In this document: piece after piece, positions 47,881-56,797 of the stretch | How the letters are laid out: each line of letters starts with the position of its first letter | Position numbering within the stretch: position 1 is the first letter of the stretch | Assembly: GCA_003116975.1 (NCBI GenBank) | Contig: BGKB01000008.1 | Coordinates: forward strand, 62,001-126,000 | From: Aurantiochytrium sp. KH105 | Lineage: Eukaryota; Sar; Bigyra; Thraustochytrida; Thraustochytriidae | DNA: 64,000 nucleotides | Reading direction: 5' to 3' | Translations under genes and position numbers: made by a program | Notes under the pieces: generated by a model | Databases searched by the model: none | Told to the model about the DNA's origin: nothing | The model's input: only the letters and a program-made list of their open reading frames with translations

Positions 47881-50646
47881 TTACTTGTGTGATGGGAGAA
47901 ACTGGCGAAGAGGGGGAGTTTTGTCCCAGTCCGAACGCGATCTTGAGACATCATCGCTTGCGAGCGTTGCGCGAGCCTCTGCAATGGCTGCAGTGGTACC
48001 ATGGTACCATTTGCGGTCGGAGCGGCGCCCGTCGACAGAAGCCGTGAATCGGTCGCGAGTAGAACGAACGCCAGCATCCTTTGGCGTGTAGTTCCGCAAA
48101 GGAGCATCTTTCGAATTTGCCACGACGCCAACGCTTGCCGCTAGAATGCGCGGACCCGTGTCGCGCATGCTGCGGGCGTCAGGAATAACGCACCTCCTCT
48201 CGTCCCCATACTCATTCTTCAAAGTGCGTTGATGCTGTGCGCTCATTCCCTCTTCTCCGACAGGGCGCATTGGCGCAAACTTGAGTTTCCTAGTACTTGT
48301 AAAGGTTTTCGCGCAGGTGCTACTTCCCACGCTTTTCGCCATTCGATTCGCTTCTTGCTGCCCTCCATGTGCAGCGTCATCGCCCCGTCGAAACTTAAAC
48401 TCGTGTCGCTTCACGTTGGACTTCGAGGCCAACTTTCCATCTTGACACCGAAAAAGGCCATTGTTGTCCATGTAGTCGAGCCCTGGACTGGTGGAGCTGC
48501 TGTCGCTGCCTTCACTCTTCAATTGCAGAGGGGGGATGAATTGCCGACCTCGACAGCTGCCCCGACTAAGGACACTACTCGAGCTCCTACTACTGAGAGA
48601 GAGCGGATGTCTGTCCACAATTCCCGCGTCGCTAGATTCATATGAATCCTCGAACTGAGACAGATCTTCCACGGGTGATAGGTCGTGATGCAGTGCGAAA
48701 GAGTTCATCGCGTCCTGAACCATTTCAAACGGATCGCTAATAACGCGCACCGTTTGTGGTCTGGACAATAGTTTGCAAGCTCCCCCATTAGTGCAGGAAT
48801 AGCTTTCCCCGCTCTCTCTGCCTGCAGCTTCACACAAATCCTTGCGGAACAAACCGTCTTTGTTCCTCTTATTATTGCTTCGTCGCGTCGCTTTCGATTC
48901 TTGCCCAGTCTGTTTTGTTTTCAAGAGCTTGGGTAGGAGAGCACTGCTCTGAAAGGGCGTTGACGTAGCGGAAGATTGGCGCGCTTGATTTGCATTGCTT
49001 TTTTGCCTTTCCAGAGGGAGCTTGGTGCTTGGCAAAGGTCGCGATTTGTGCTTTGAATTGACCCTTGCCCCGAGTGCAGATGCTGCACTGCCTGCTGCGG
49101 ACTCAATTTGGAAACCAGGTGGTAGATGCAGCTCAACGCGTTCGTCCTCAGCTTCCTGAGAACGAACGCGGCTTAAATCGAGCTTTGCTGGTGCTATTGG
49201 CGAGGGCTTGGAGATTGGAGATGGATCTTGACGGCCCGCAAAACGTGATGTCGAGGACACTGATTTCCTTTCCATATCGTCTTCGCTCGAAGAACTTGAC
49301 GGTGTTCCCGGAGAAAGTTCTTGGTGCTGCACATCAGCATCTTGTTTGATTTGTCCTTTTGGCTTTCGCTGCAGACGGCGCTTCCGCTGTCGCGGAGATC
49401 CCGCTTCCACCCCCGGTGATCCTGAGAAAAAGATGGGCTCGCCAGGGGGCGCATACACAGCTGATCGAGAAGTCGTAAGAGGCGCGAGATTGTCAGTCGC
49501 GCGTGTCCCGCTGACCGCGCGCTCTTTGGCGCGTGCAACAAAAGGAAAGAGCAGGATCGTAGACACGTCGGGCCGATCTTTGGGGTTTTGCTGAAAACAA
49601 GCTTGCAGAAAGTCGCAGCCGTGGGTGGAGAGGCCTGCGGGAATGTCAGGTGTGCTCTGCCCGCAAGCAATATGGTACATTGCAGTAACTGCATTTGAAA
49701 ATTGATGCCATGGTGGTTTACCCGTCAACATCTCCACGACGGTACAGCCGACACTCCACATGTCAGCCTTTTTCCACATGCGCTCTGGCTGGTCTTCTCG
49801 GATAACTTCGGGAGCCATCCACATGGCGGTCCCCTTTATCCCGTATGCGGCACCAGTGTAGCGCGCAGACCGCGATGACGAACTCCAGATACGTTTCGAG
49901 GCGCCAAAGTCTGCTAATTTTATGGTCCCTTCGTGGGTGACCAAAACGTTGCCGCCCTTGATATCACGGTGCGCGACGCCATTGAGATGCAAATACTCCA
50001 ATCCAAGCAAGAGTTGCCGCGTGTAGACGCGAACGACCGACTCTTCAAGCGAGTGAAAGCGTTCGAGCAATCCACATATTGATCCCCCTGACACGTACTC
50101 AAGAAAGATGCTGATGGACGTTTCGCATCTCTCGTATCCGAGGTACTGCACAATATTTTCGTGCTTGCACTGCTGCAGAGTCTTGATTTCATTTTCGAGC
50201 GCCGATAAATCCTGCATTCCAGCAGGGCTATAGTCAAAGTCTTCAATCTGCTTTGCGGCAAAGAGCTTGCCGTTGTCCAGATTGAGAGCTAAATAAACGC
50301 TACCGTACCCGCCTTTGCCAAGTAATTGACCCTTTTTCCAGCGGGAGATGGATCCTTGGACGGTGTGGGGATGATCACGGTTCTCGTTGTGCGCCTGTAA
50401 ACCAAAGTACTTGCTATCATCTGCATCGAGTCCATGAGTTTCACTTCCACCATCCCTCTCGGGAAGCTGGGTTAATGCTCGGCTTGAGGAGAGATCATCG
50501 TCCATACTACGCGCTGAGTCTGTAAAGTTGGCGCTGTCTTGGGACAGACTATCAGCTGCTGGCGAGCGAGGATCCTCTATATCTTCTCTTTTCGAAGCTT
50601 CGCATGTTACAGACGTGCCGTCATCTTTGCATATCGAGTGCTGCAT
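47881..50646 (-). CDS. STE11/MAP3K-type protein kinase
   Basis: The product has 921 residues with ATG start. An acidic Ser-rich N-terminus (~1-95) precedes a kinase domain at ~103-365. The Gly loop is LLGKGGYGSVYLA, the catalytic Lys is in LFAAKQIEDF (~132), the catalytic loop is HRDIKGGNVLV and the Mg loop is LADFGASKRI. The activation segment is GIKGTAMWMAPEVI. The KGGN and GT.MWMAPEV signatures are those of MEKK/STE11 kinases, which phosphorylate MAP2Ks. About 550 residues of C-terminal, Ser/Arg/Lys-rich, mostly disordered sequence follow, with many possible phosphosites and no second domain. Its end is ~120 bases from poly-G tracts. Upstream partner and pathway are unknown. Confidence 0.92.
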   Translation of the reverse strand: MQHSICKDDGTSVTCEASKREDIEDPRSPAADSLSQDSANFTDSARSMDDDLSSSRALTQLPERDGGSETHGLDADDSKYFGLQAHNENRDHPHTVQGSISRWKKGQLLGKGGYGSVYLALNLDNGKLFAAKQIEDFDYSPAGMQDLSALENEIKTLQQCKHENIVQYLGYERCETSISIFLEYVSGGSICGLLERFHSLEESVVRVYTRQLLLGLEYLHLNGVAHRDIKGGNVLVTHEGTIKLADFGASKRIWSSSSRSARYTGAAYGIKGTAMWMAPEVIREDQPERMWKKADMWSVGCTVVEMLTGKPPWHQFSNAVTAMYHIACGQSTPDIPAGLSTHGCDFLQACFQQNPKDRPDVSTILLFPFVARAKERAVSGTRATDNLAPLTTSRSAVYAPPGEPIFFSGSPGVEAGSPRQRKRRLQRKPKGQIKQDADVQHQELSPGTPSSSSSEDDMERKSVSSTSRFAGRQDPSPISKPSPIAPAKLDLSRVRSQEAEDERVELHLPPGFQIESAAGSAASALGARVNSKHKSRPLPSTKLPLERQKSNANQARQSSATSTPFQSSALLPKLLKTKQTGQESKATRRSNNKRNKDGLFRKDLCEAAGRESGESYSCTNGGACKLLSRPQTVRVISDPFEMVQDAMNSFALHHDLSPVEDLSQFEDSYESSDAGIVDRHPLSLSSRSSSSVLSRGSCRGRQFIPPLQLKSEGSDSSSTSPGLDYMDNNGLFRCQDGKLASKSNVKRHEFKFRRGDDAAHGGQQEANRMAKSVGSSTCAKTFTSTRKLKFAPMRPVGEEGMSAQHQRTLKNEYGDERRCVIPDARSMRDTGPRILAASVGVVANSKDAPLRNYTPKDAGVRSTRDRFTASVDGRRSDRKWYHGTTAAIAEARATLASDDVSRSRSDWDKTPPLRQFLPSHK

Positions 50647-51189
50647 TGCATGGGTGTCCTGGGCGGCGGCGAAGGTGTTCCTTTGCTCTCTCCCTCTTGC
50701 TCTTCCTTTGTCAAAGTCCTTTCGGCGACAGTCGCGTCTTGGAAATCACCCGCACTCGCTCGCTCACCTCGCCTGTTCGGAGTCGGTGCTCCGGCACGCA
50801 AGACGGCAGGTCACGTGCGTTTTGATGGGCCTGGCCTAGCCTAGCCTGACCTCCTCAAAGTCCGATGAGCTGACGGAGACGGGCGCGGCCAAATTATACT
50901 GCACCTCGCAATCCCTTTTGGCATAGTATAACTTACAGAGTGCCAGCCTTTGTCCGAGCCCAGCCCTCGTACAGAGAGCCCGGGTCGGTCTTTCCAACGG
51001 TCATTTTTTATTTTATTATTTTATTTCGATTAGGCCTTAACATCCTATTTGGCATACGAAAAAGGAAAAGCGACCATCGATATTATAAATAATTAACGCT
51101 GGTGCTTTCATCGGCCAGTCTTCCCTTATCAAATGGGGGGTTCATGGCGCGTCAGACCGAGCTGACCCTGATTCATCATCCGACTGACG
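50647..51189. promoter_or_regulatory. Divergent upstream region of MAP3K and Popeye-like genes
   Basis: 0.54 kb, including an AT-rich block of TTTTATT steps at 51002-51032 and GCCTGGCCTAGCC repeats at 50826-50846. No gene was seen. Confidence 0.4.
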
Positions 51190-52404
51190 ATGCACCGCGC
51201 TATCGCTGGATCCCTCGCAGCCTATCGCAGGGGCGAGAGCGCTGCAGCAAACAAAATTCCTCTTGTCAGGCGGGAACAAGCTTTCGCGACGACCATGTCA
51301 AGACGAACGACGGGAGTCCCTCCGCGATTCGCAGGGATAATGCATAAACGCGCCGAGGTGGCGCGGCAATGGGTTCGCCTTGCCATTGGGCCTGAAAGAC
51401 TTGCCTGGATTCTTCACGCGGGAAACGTCCTCGCAGTTGGTGCGGCATCGAGCGAAGACATGCTGCAACTTCGAAGCTTTATGGCGTGCGCAAGTGGATG
51501 CAGCATTGGCTTTAACTTGCTTCAAGCGCGACCATTGCTTGCGCCTGCTGCGTGGGGACTTTTCTTTCTTGGACTCCACACATACCATATTAGGCGGATT
51601 CTATTAGAACGTGAGCCTCTGGCACTCTCGCAGGATGAACATGAGCTATATTCTCAGGCATTCATGACGTATGGTTTTACGCCTCGCTCTTTCAAGAAAC
51701 TACTGAAAGGTTCCACCGCTACATGGGAAACGATCAAGCCTGGGGAGCATATTGCAAAAGAAGGCCATAACCAGCCGAGAGCTGCCTATGTGCTCTCGGG
51801 AAGTGTACTCGTGTACGCTGGCGACGTTTTGATGAACCGAGTCGATGTCACGCCAGGCGAAACACATGGCGGTTGGACGACGCATCCGTGGCGATCCGAT
51901 ATCGAGGAACGTGGCATTCGCAAGTGGAAAACATCTGTAGTCGCAGCGTCAAACGTTCGGCTTGTGAGCTTTGACATTCGAAAGTTTTCCACTTTCATTA
52001 AACAGGATCCGCAACTTATGGCCGCTGCAGACCGTCTTCAGATCGATGATTTGCGTGGCAAGCTTCGCGGCTCACACGCGGAAAAGACGAGACAAATAGA
52101 CGATCTCAAGGCCCAGCTGGATGCGCAAGTAGAGGCATCATATTTGGCGATGGTTCGGTTGGCCGTGTCCGACGGCGTGCTCACTCGGCACGAGATCGAG
52201 CGTTGTCGAGAATACCGCGTGCAACACGGCATCACTGATGAACAGCACCAGCGCGTGCTCAGGTCTGTTGGCTGGTGCCACGCTGATTTTGCCCCTAATG
52301 TCTGCATGAGTAATATGCTTCGCGACGCCGTGCGTGCCACGCAGGCCGAGACGGCTCTGCGCACGGATATCAGCAGCCCCACCACCGACACCCCACTCAG
52401 ATGA
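51190..52404 (+). CDS. Popeye-like (POPDC-type) membrane protein with cyclic-nucleotide-binding fold
   Basis: The product has 404 residues with ATG start. A basic N-terminus precedes two or three short hydrophobic spans (~65-135: AWILHAGNVLAVGAASS, ACASGCSIGFNLLQA, APAAWGLFFLGLHTYHI). A cNMP-binding-like barrel follows (~140-270): YGFTPRSFKKLLKG, WETIKPGEHIAKEGH, AAYVLSGSVLVYAGD, NVRLVSFDIRKFSTFI. Span-then-Popeye order matches POPDC proteins, which bind cAMP through a modified cNMP fold. The animal Popeye motif DSPE is not seen, so cAMP binding is uncertain. The C-terminus has a coiled helix (~285-310) and a TerB- or EF-like helix pair (AVSDGVLTRHEIERCREYRVQHGI). Cellular role unknown. Confidence 0.65.
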   Translation: MHRAIAGSLAAYRRGESAAANKIPLVRREQAFATTMSRRTTGVPPRFAGIMHKRAEVARQWVRLAIGPERLAWILHAGNVLAVGAASSEDMLQLRSFMACASGCSIGFNLLQARPLLAPAAWGLFFLGLHTYHIRRILLEREPLALSQDEHELYSQAFMTYGFTPRSFKKLLKGSTATWETIKPGEHIAKEGHNQPRAAYVLSGSVLVYAGDVLMNRVDVTPGETHGGWTTHPWRSDIEERGIRKWKTSVVAASNVRLVSFDIRKFSTFIKQDPQLMAAADRLQIDDLRGKLRGSHAEKTRQIDDLKAQLDAQVEASYLAMVRLAVSDGVLTRHEIERCREYRVQHGITDEQHQRVLRSVGWCHADFAPNVCMSNMLRDAVRATQAETALRTDISSPTTDTPLR

Positions 52405-52668
52405 CCATTCTAGCCCGACTCTAGCCAGCCACCGACCAGGCGACTGGTCCGAGTGTCGCCATGGTGCGTGCCTTCGTTCGAGAAAACTCTCGGTGGCGGG
52501 TCAATGACCGCAGATCTTCGCACCCATCATTTCGATGACGAGTCCCAATGACACCGACACCTTCCAACAGGGACGGACCAAATCGCATTCTCGAAAAAGG
52601 AGGAAGGACGCTGCAAGTCCCGAAGCAAACAAGCAAGCGCTGGCCAGCGCTGGCCAGCTCGTAGCGCC

Positions 52669-53241
52669 ATGGTGCGCGTGGAGCGGGATGCGGGCGGCGG
52701 GCAGTGGAAGGCGTCTCGCACGTGGCCGTCGTCCTCCGCATCGGCAGCGGCGTCTGAACCGCGGGACCTGGCGTCAGAAAGGCGCAATCTGGCGTCAGAA
52801 AGGCGCAATTTGGCGTCAGAAAGGCGCAATCTGGGTCACCAAGTTGGCGGCGACACCCGTCGCGCGAGGACGGGGCTCGTACGGTTCGAGGACGAGGCCG
52901 CGCTCCGAGGTCTGACGACGCTCGCAAAGGCCCATCGGCGTGTCGCAAAGTTCGCAGGACACCTTTGCGCGCTTTCGCCATCGGCCACTGCACTGGAAGC
53001 CACGCGAGGCGGCGGCGCCCTCGTTCCGCAGCCGGGGACTTGGGCATATGCGCGTTGGCTCGAGACGCTCAATACATTTCCAGAAGGCACACGTGGTGGA
53101 CAGGTTCTTGCTGAATGGACAGCATTTTTTCATGCGTCCGGCCCGGCTATTGGCCGCGCGCTGCGGCGGTTTTTGGTTATATCTGCGCACCTCTCGGCGC
53201 CGGTTTACACAACGTCAGTCCAACCAGTTGACGTCTGGTAA
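52669..53241 (+). CDS. Hypothetical 190-residue protein with in-frame 21-bp minisatellite
   Basis: The frame is ATG-started. Residues 34-54 are three copies of LASERRN, encoded by the 21-base repeat. Residues ~70-175 have a folded look: RFEDEAALRGLTTLAKAHRR, FAGHLCALSPSATALE, WAYARWLETLNTFPE, VLAEWTAFFHASGPAIGRALRR. That suggests an alpha-helical protein. No family was recognised. The opposite strand has overlapping frames (to 53190) that are Arg/Ser/Pro-rich and less convincing. Composition and helix pattern favour the plus strand. It is convergent with the TPR-kinase gene, ~250 bases apart. Confidence 0.45.
   Translation: MVRVERDAGGGQWKASRTWPSSSASAAASEPRDLASERRNLASERRNLASERRNLGHQVGGDTRRARTGLVRFEDEAALRGLTTLAKAHRRVAKFAGHLCALSPSATALEATRGGGALVPQPGTWAYARWLETLNTFPEGTRGGQVLAEWTAFFHASGPAIGRALRRFLVISAHLSAPVYTTSVQPVDVW
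52768..52830. repeat. 21-bp minisatellite, three units
   Basis: Three units of 21 bases (CTGGCGTCAGAAAGGCGCAAT; third starts TT). The 21-base length keeps either strand in frame. Confidence 0.9.
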
Positions 53242-53489
53242 ACTTGTCGACGCGCTTTTTACCAAGGGCACGCTGCAGGTATGCGCGCACATTTGTGGCC
53301 GGAAAAAGAAGCGAAGAGCTGATTGATATTCACGCTTTCGCCCTGACGACCTTGTATACACAGAAAACATTTCTATAAATTTGAGTATCTCTTTTCATGC
53401 GTTAATTTCATGACGACGAGGAAAGCATACGGTGGAGCCAACCAAGACGTGGGGTTCATTCGGTGGGCTTTCGTTCGAACGTCATAGAT

Positions 53490-56249
53490 TTACTCTTCTT
53501 CGTCATCGCTGGAGTCCGAGGAAATGTCGGAAAAATGTTGCTTGCCATCGTCTGGGCCAACTTCCACATCTGAATTGGGTTCTTCCTCCTCCAGAGCAAA
53601 CCAGGGAGGCAAGCTTGCTCGCGTATACATATCGCTCACTACATCCGAGGGTTGGACTCTGATCACACGAAGAAGGCCCTGCGCATCATCTGCATCAATA
53701 GAGCCCACATGCGCTGGCGTGCTCGTGAGACGCATCTTGGGTTCCATCTCATTGCGTGGTTTGCGAGACTTGACGATGGCCTCATTCATTGCACCGCTCA
53801 AGACCATTTGCACGCCACTCTCTTGAAACCTGTCCAGAAATCGGTCACAAACCTTACGAGGCATGGCCGGAATTCCTTGCGCTACCGCAGACTCGGCATC
53901 GGCAGCATCGTAAAACCACATGTGGTGCGAGACGACAAGCACATGGCGGGCGCAAAGTTTGCCTTCAAGCACTTGATGCTCCAACCATTCGGCCTGGCGC
54001 GCAGCAGTCCTGGCACTCCTTCCATGGGTGCGGCTACTGCTGCTTTCTGCCTTCTCGCCATCCAGATCTCCTCCCTCCGTGGCGAGCAGTGCGAGCTCAA
54101 AAGAGTCGATGACGAGAATCATGACTCCCTGAACGTAAAGAGAATAGTAGTTGTCGCCAAAGTCTGTCCGATACTCGTCGAGAGGACGCCCATCGGGAAC
54201 GCAGACGACTGCAATGGCCGAGTCTAAACGACAGAGAGCAGGTTTCAGTTCATCAGCCTCTCCCAGTGCACCTCCACAAATAACGAGTCGTGGCGCCGGT
54301 TCCAGACGGTTCACACGGCGCATCGTTGCCTCAATGTTAGCAGTCGTGGCGCCTGCAAGAGAACCGAGGTGCACAAGAAGAAAGGATTCGTGAAATTTGC
54401 CCTCTTCTGGCTCGGAAAGCCCTGCAAATTGATGACGTTCAGCGCGATGGAAGCGAGCAGCTTCGTCGGATTCAAAAAAAAGCTTGAAGATGTTCTGATT
54501 GCGAAGCGCCAAGCGCTGCGCAAGCATACCCATGATGCAGTTGCGAATTCGTGAACCCGCGCGGGAGTTCGAAAAGGTCCCGACGGTACGTGCCCAAGCG
54601 GGCAGCGATTTTTGCTTCGGGAATTCGGGCAGCCGAACGTCGGCCCCGGGCCCCTTGAGCGGCGGTGGCGGACCCGTGAGCACCCGTACAGCGGCTTGTG
54701 CGCAAATCTCAAAAAGTGACGGCACAGGTCTGGTTGGACGCAGCAATATGGCAGCGAAATCAACGCCTTCAAAGGCTGGATGTTGCTTAATGGACGCTAG
54801 ACAGTCTGTGGCGCCAATGCGGTCTTCCGGTGTCTCGACAAAAACTCGCTCAAGGAGGTCCTGCAGAGTTGGTGAAAAGTAGTTTGGCATTTCGTAGTTG
54901 AGAGCCTGCGTTTTGAGAAAGGTCAGGTACGGGCTGTTGCCCTTGAAGGGAATGCGACCACTATGAAGCTGAAAAAGAGTGGTTGCTAGTGCCCAGAGAT
55001 CCAGAGCATAGGTCGGTGCTGCTTTTCCCGCGATGGCCTCGGGACTCATGTACTCGGGTGTGCCAACAAAGTTCGGACCATTCAGGGTCGTGTCGTCAGT
55101 ATCATAAGCCGTGCCGAAATCGATAAGCTTGAGCTGCTCGACTCGGCCCCCATACGCTGGGTCTGCAAAGAGCATCATGTTTTCCGGTTTAATATCGCGG
55201 TGGATAACGTGTTGGGTTTGAAGGTACTCGAGCGCATTGACAATTTGTGCCGCGTAAAAGAGCGCTTCTGAAGGAGGAAGACCCACCAGAGCAGTACGCC
55301 CGTACCTCATTCGGGCCCAAAGTTCGCCGGCTGTCGCCAGCTCGCTCACGTAATAGAGACAGCGAGTGTCCTGCATGGTGAAGAAGAGTTTAACGACGTT
55401 GGGATGATTTAGCCGCAGCAGCAATTTCTTTTCCATGTGAAGCTCGTTGTTCAGATTGGGATGCCTTCTGGACATACGTTTAGCTTTCTCCTTGTCGACG
55501 CTCTTGATTGCAAAGCGCTCACCTGTGCGGGAAAAGACGGCGCTGTGTACCTCGGAGTAATTTCCTTCGCCAAGGAGCTCGTCGACCTCAAACATGCTCA
55601 TGGACAGCTTTGTGGGACAGCCTTTGATACTTTTGTGCTTGGCCACGTAGGCGTCTACCTTGTCCTGAGCCGACTTTGAGCCTGTTTGCTTTTCGAGTGT
55701 TTCGACACGGCGGCGCAGCCACGAGTTGTCTGGCTCGAGATCAGCAGCCACGCAGTACGCGTCGCGTGCCTCTTCAAGAAGACCCAGTTCAGCCAAGGCC
55801 TGTGCCTTTCGGTGGTGTGCCTTGACCCACGCAGGGCGCAAGGCGACGGCCTGCTCGGCATCGCGAAGAGCGGCTTCGAAGTCGCCTAGCTTTGCAAGTG
55901 CTGCCGCACGGTTGCACAGAAGTGCTGGCAAGAGCTCCACGCTTTGCACAACCGTCTGCGACTCCCCGTCCCCTCTGGTTGCCGCTGCGGCCGCGGCTGC
56001 GCGAGCAAATCTCGTCAGCGACGCCGCGGCTGCACCGGCGCGATTTACGAGCGCAAGGCTCTCTTGTTTCGAGTTGTCGTCGTTGTCGTGGTCGTCGTCC
56101 CGTTTGCCAGCGTCATCGCTGGGGCTGCCGACAGCCTCCAACACGGCGGCAATTGCCTCGGCGTAGAGCGCCGCGGCCTCGTCGAACTTGCCCGAGGAGA
56201 ACGCCTCGTTCCCGCGCACCTTGAGCTCTTCGGCGCGCGCCGCTGCCAT
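53490..56249 (-). CDS. TPR - PDK1-like kinase - CPPED1-like pseudophosphatase fusion
   Basis: The product has 919 residues from ATG 56249. Residues ~3-200 carry TPR repeats (AEELKVRGNEAFSSGKFDEA, LCNRAAALAKLGDFEAALRD, AHHRKAQALAELGLLEEARD), the Hsp70/Hsp90-docking type. The kinase domain (~225-510) is PDK1-like: LLGEGNYSEVHSA, FAIKSVDKEKA, HRDIKPENMML, LIDFGTAYD, NFVGTPEYMSPEAI, PFKGNSPYLTFLKT. The T-loop position held by Ser in PDK1 (SFVGT) is Asn here, and no PH domain is present. Residues ~600-880 resemble the metallophosphatase CPPED1 (FGDNYYSLYVQGVMILVIDS, HVLVVSHHMWFYD, KVCDRFLDRFQESGVQMVLSG). Its metal motifs are gone: GD is GG, GNHD is DGRP, GHxH is GAMN. The C-terminus is acidic. No intron interrupts any domain. 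Confidence 0.88.
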   Translation of the reverse strand: MAAARAEELKVRGNEAFSSGKFDEAAALYAEAIAAVLEAVGSPSDDAGKRDDDHDNDDNSKQESLALVNRAGAAAASLTRFARAAAAAAATRGDGESQTVVQSVELLPALLCNRAAALAKLGDFEAALRDAEQAVALRPAWVKAHHRKAQALAELGLLEEARDAYCVAADLEPDNSWLRRRVETLEKQTGSKSAQDKVDAYVAKHKSIKGCPTKLSMSMFEVDELLGEGNYSEVHSAVFSRTGERFAIKSVDKEKAKRMSRRHPNLNNELHMEKKLLLRLNHPNVVKLFFTMQDTRCLYYVSELATAGELWARMRYGRTALVGLPPSEALFYAAQIVNALEYLQTQHVIHRDIKPENMMLFADPAYGGRVEQLKLIDFGTAYDTDDTTLNGPNFVGTPEYMSPEAIAGKAAPTYALDLWALATTLFQLHSGRIPFKGNSPYLTFLKTQALNYEMPNYFSPTLQDLLERVFVETPEDRIGATDCLASIKQHPAFEGVDFAAILLRPTRPVPSLFEICAQAAVRVLTGPPPPLKGPGADVRLPEFPKQKSLPAWARTVGTFSNSRAGSRIRNCIMGMLAQRLALRNQNIFKLFFESDEAARFHRAERHQFAGLSEPEEGKFHESFLLVHLGSLAGATTANIEATMRRVNRLEPAPRLVICGGALGEADELKPALCRLDSAIAVVCVPDGRPLDEYRTDFGDNYYSLYVQGVMILVIDSFELALLATEGGDLDGEKAESSSSRTHGRSARTAARQAEWLEHQVLEGKLCARHVLVVSHHMWFYDAADAESAVAQGIPAMPRKVCDRFLDRFQESGVQMVLSGAMNEAIVKSRKPRNEMEPKMRLTSTPAHVGSIDADDAQGLLRVIRVQPSDVVSDMYTRASLPPWFALEEEEPNSDVEVGPDDGKQHFSDISSDSSDDEEE

Positions 56250-56797
56250 CTTCGCGCTCACGACTTGTTGGCTCGCGGACGAAATGTGACTTTGGTTACC
56301 TGGTCGTCGCAACAGCCAACATCAGCCGTTGACGACAAGACTGAAGAAATGACGATCGAATGTTCCGTTCTTTTCATTTCGGAGCTTTCATCCAGGATGC
56401 CGACCACGTAAGGTCATCCATCGTCCCCAGCCCCACTCGCGCCATCCTCACGACTTCTAAAAGCCGAGTAAGCCTATAGGCCTACACGCAGATCGATGCC
56501 TTATCGCTCATGCCATTGGGTCCCAGAGTCAAAGTCCTGCTATAACCGCCTCTTGTTGTAGAGTCAACTTGTACTAGGCTTGTAACTAGGCCTACTACAT
56601 CGGAGAGCAAGAGAGCGAGCGAGCGACCGCGACGCAGAGTGCCATCTTCGCCTCGGCGTGGTGCAGGGCCGCTGCTGCTGCTGCTGCTGCTGCTACGGCG
56701 GCGGCGGCTGTGGCTGCTGCTGCTGCTGCTGCTGCTCCTGCTGCTGGAAAAGTGCGTGGGTTCTCTGTGCTAATCGAACTTGCCTGCCTGCCAAAAG
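56250..56797. promoter_or_regulatory. Divergent upstream region of the TPR-kinase and TPT-pyruvyltransferase genes
   Basis: 0.55 kb with two TAGGCCTA palindromes (56477, 56587), GAGAGCGAGCGA near 56605-56625 and a CTG/CGG tract next to the fusion gene. Confidence 0.5.
56671..56746. repeat. CTG/CGG trinucleotide tract
   Basis: Blocks of (CTG)7-8 on either side of a (CGG)4 block, in the probable 5' UTR of the TPT-pyruvyltransferase gene, ending ~50 bases before its ATG. Confidence 0.9.
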
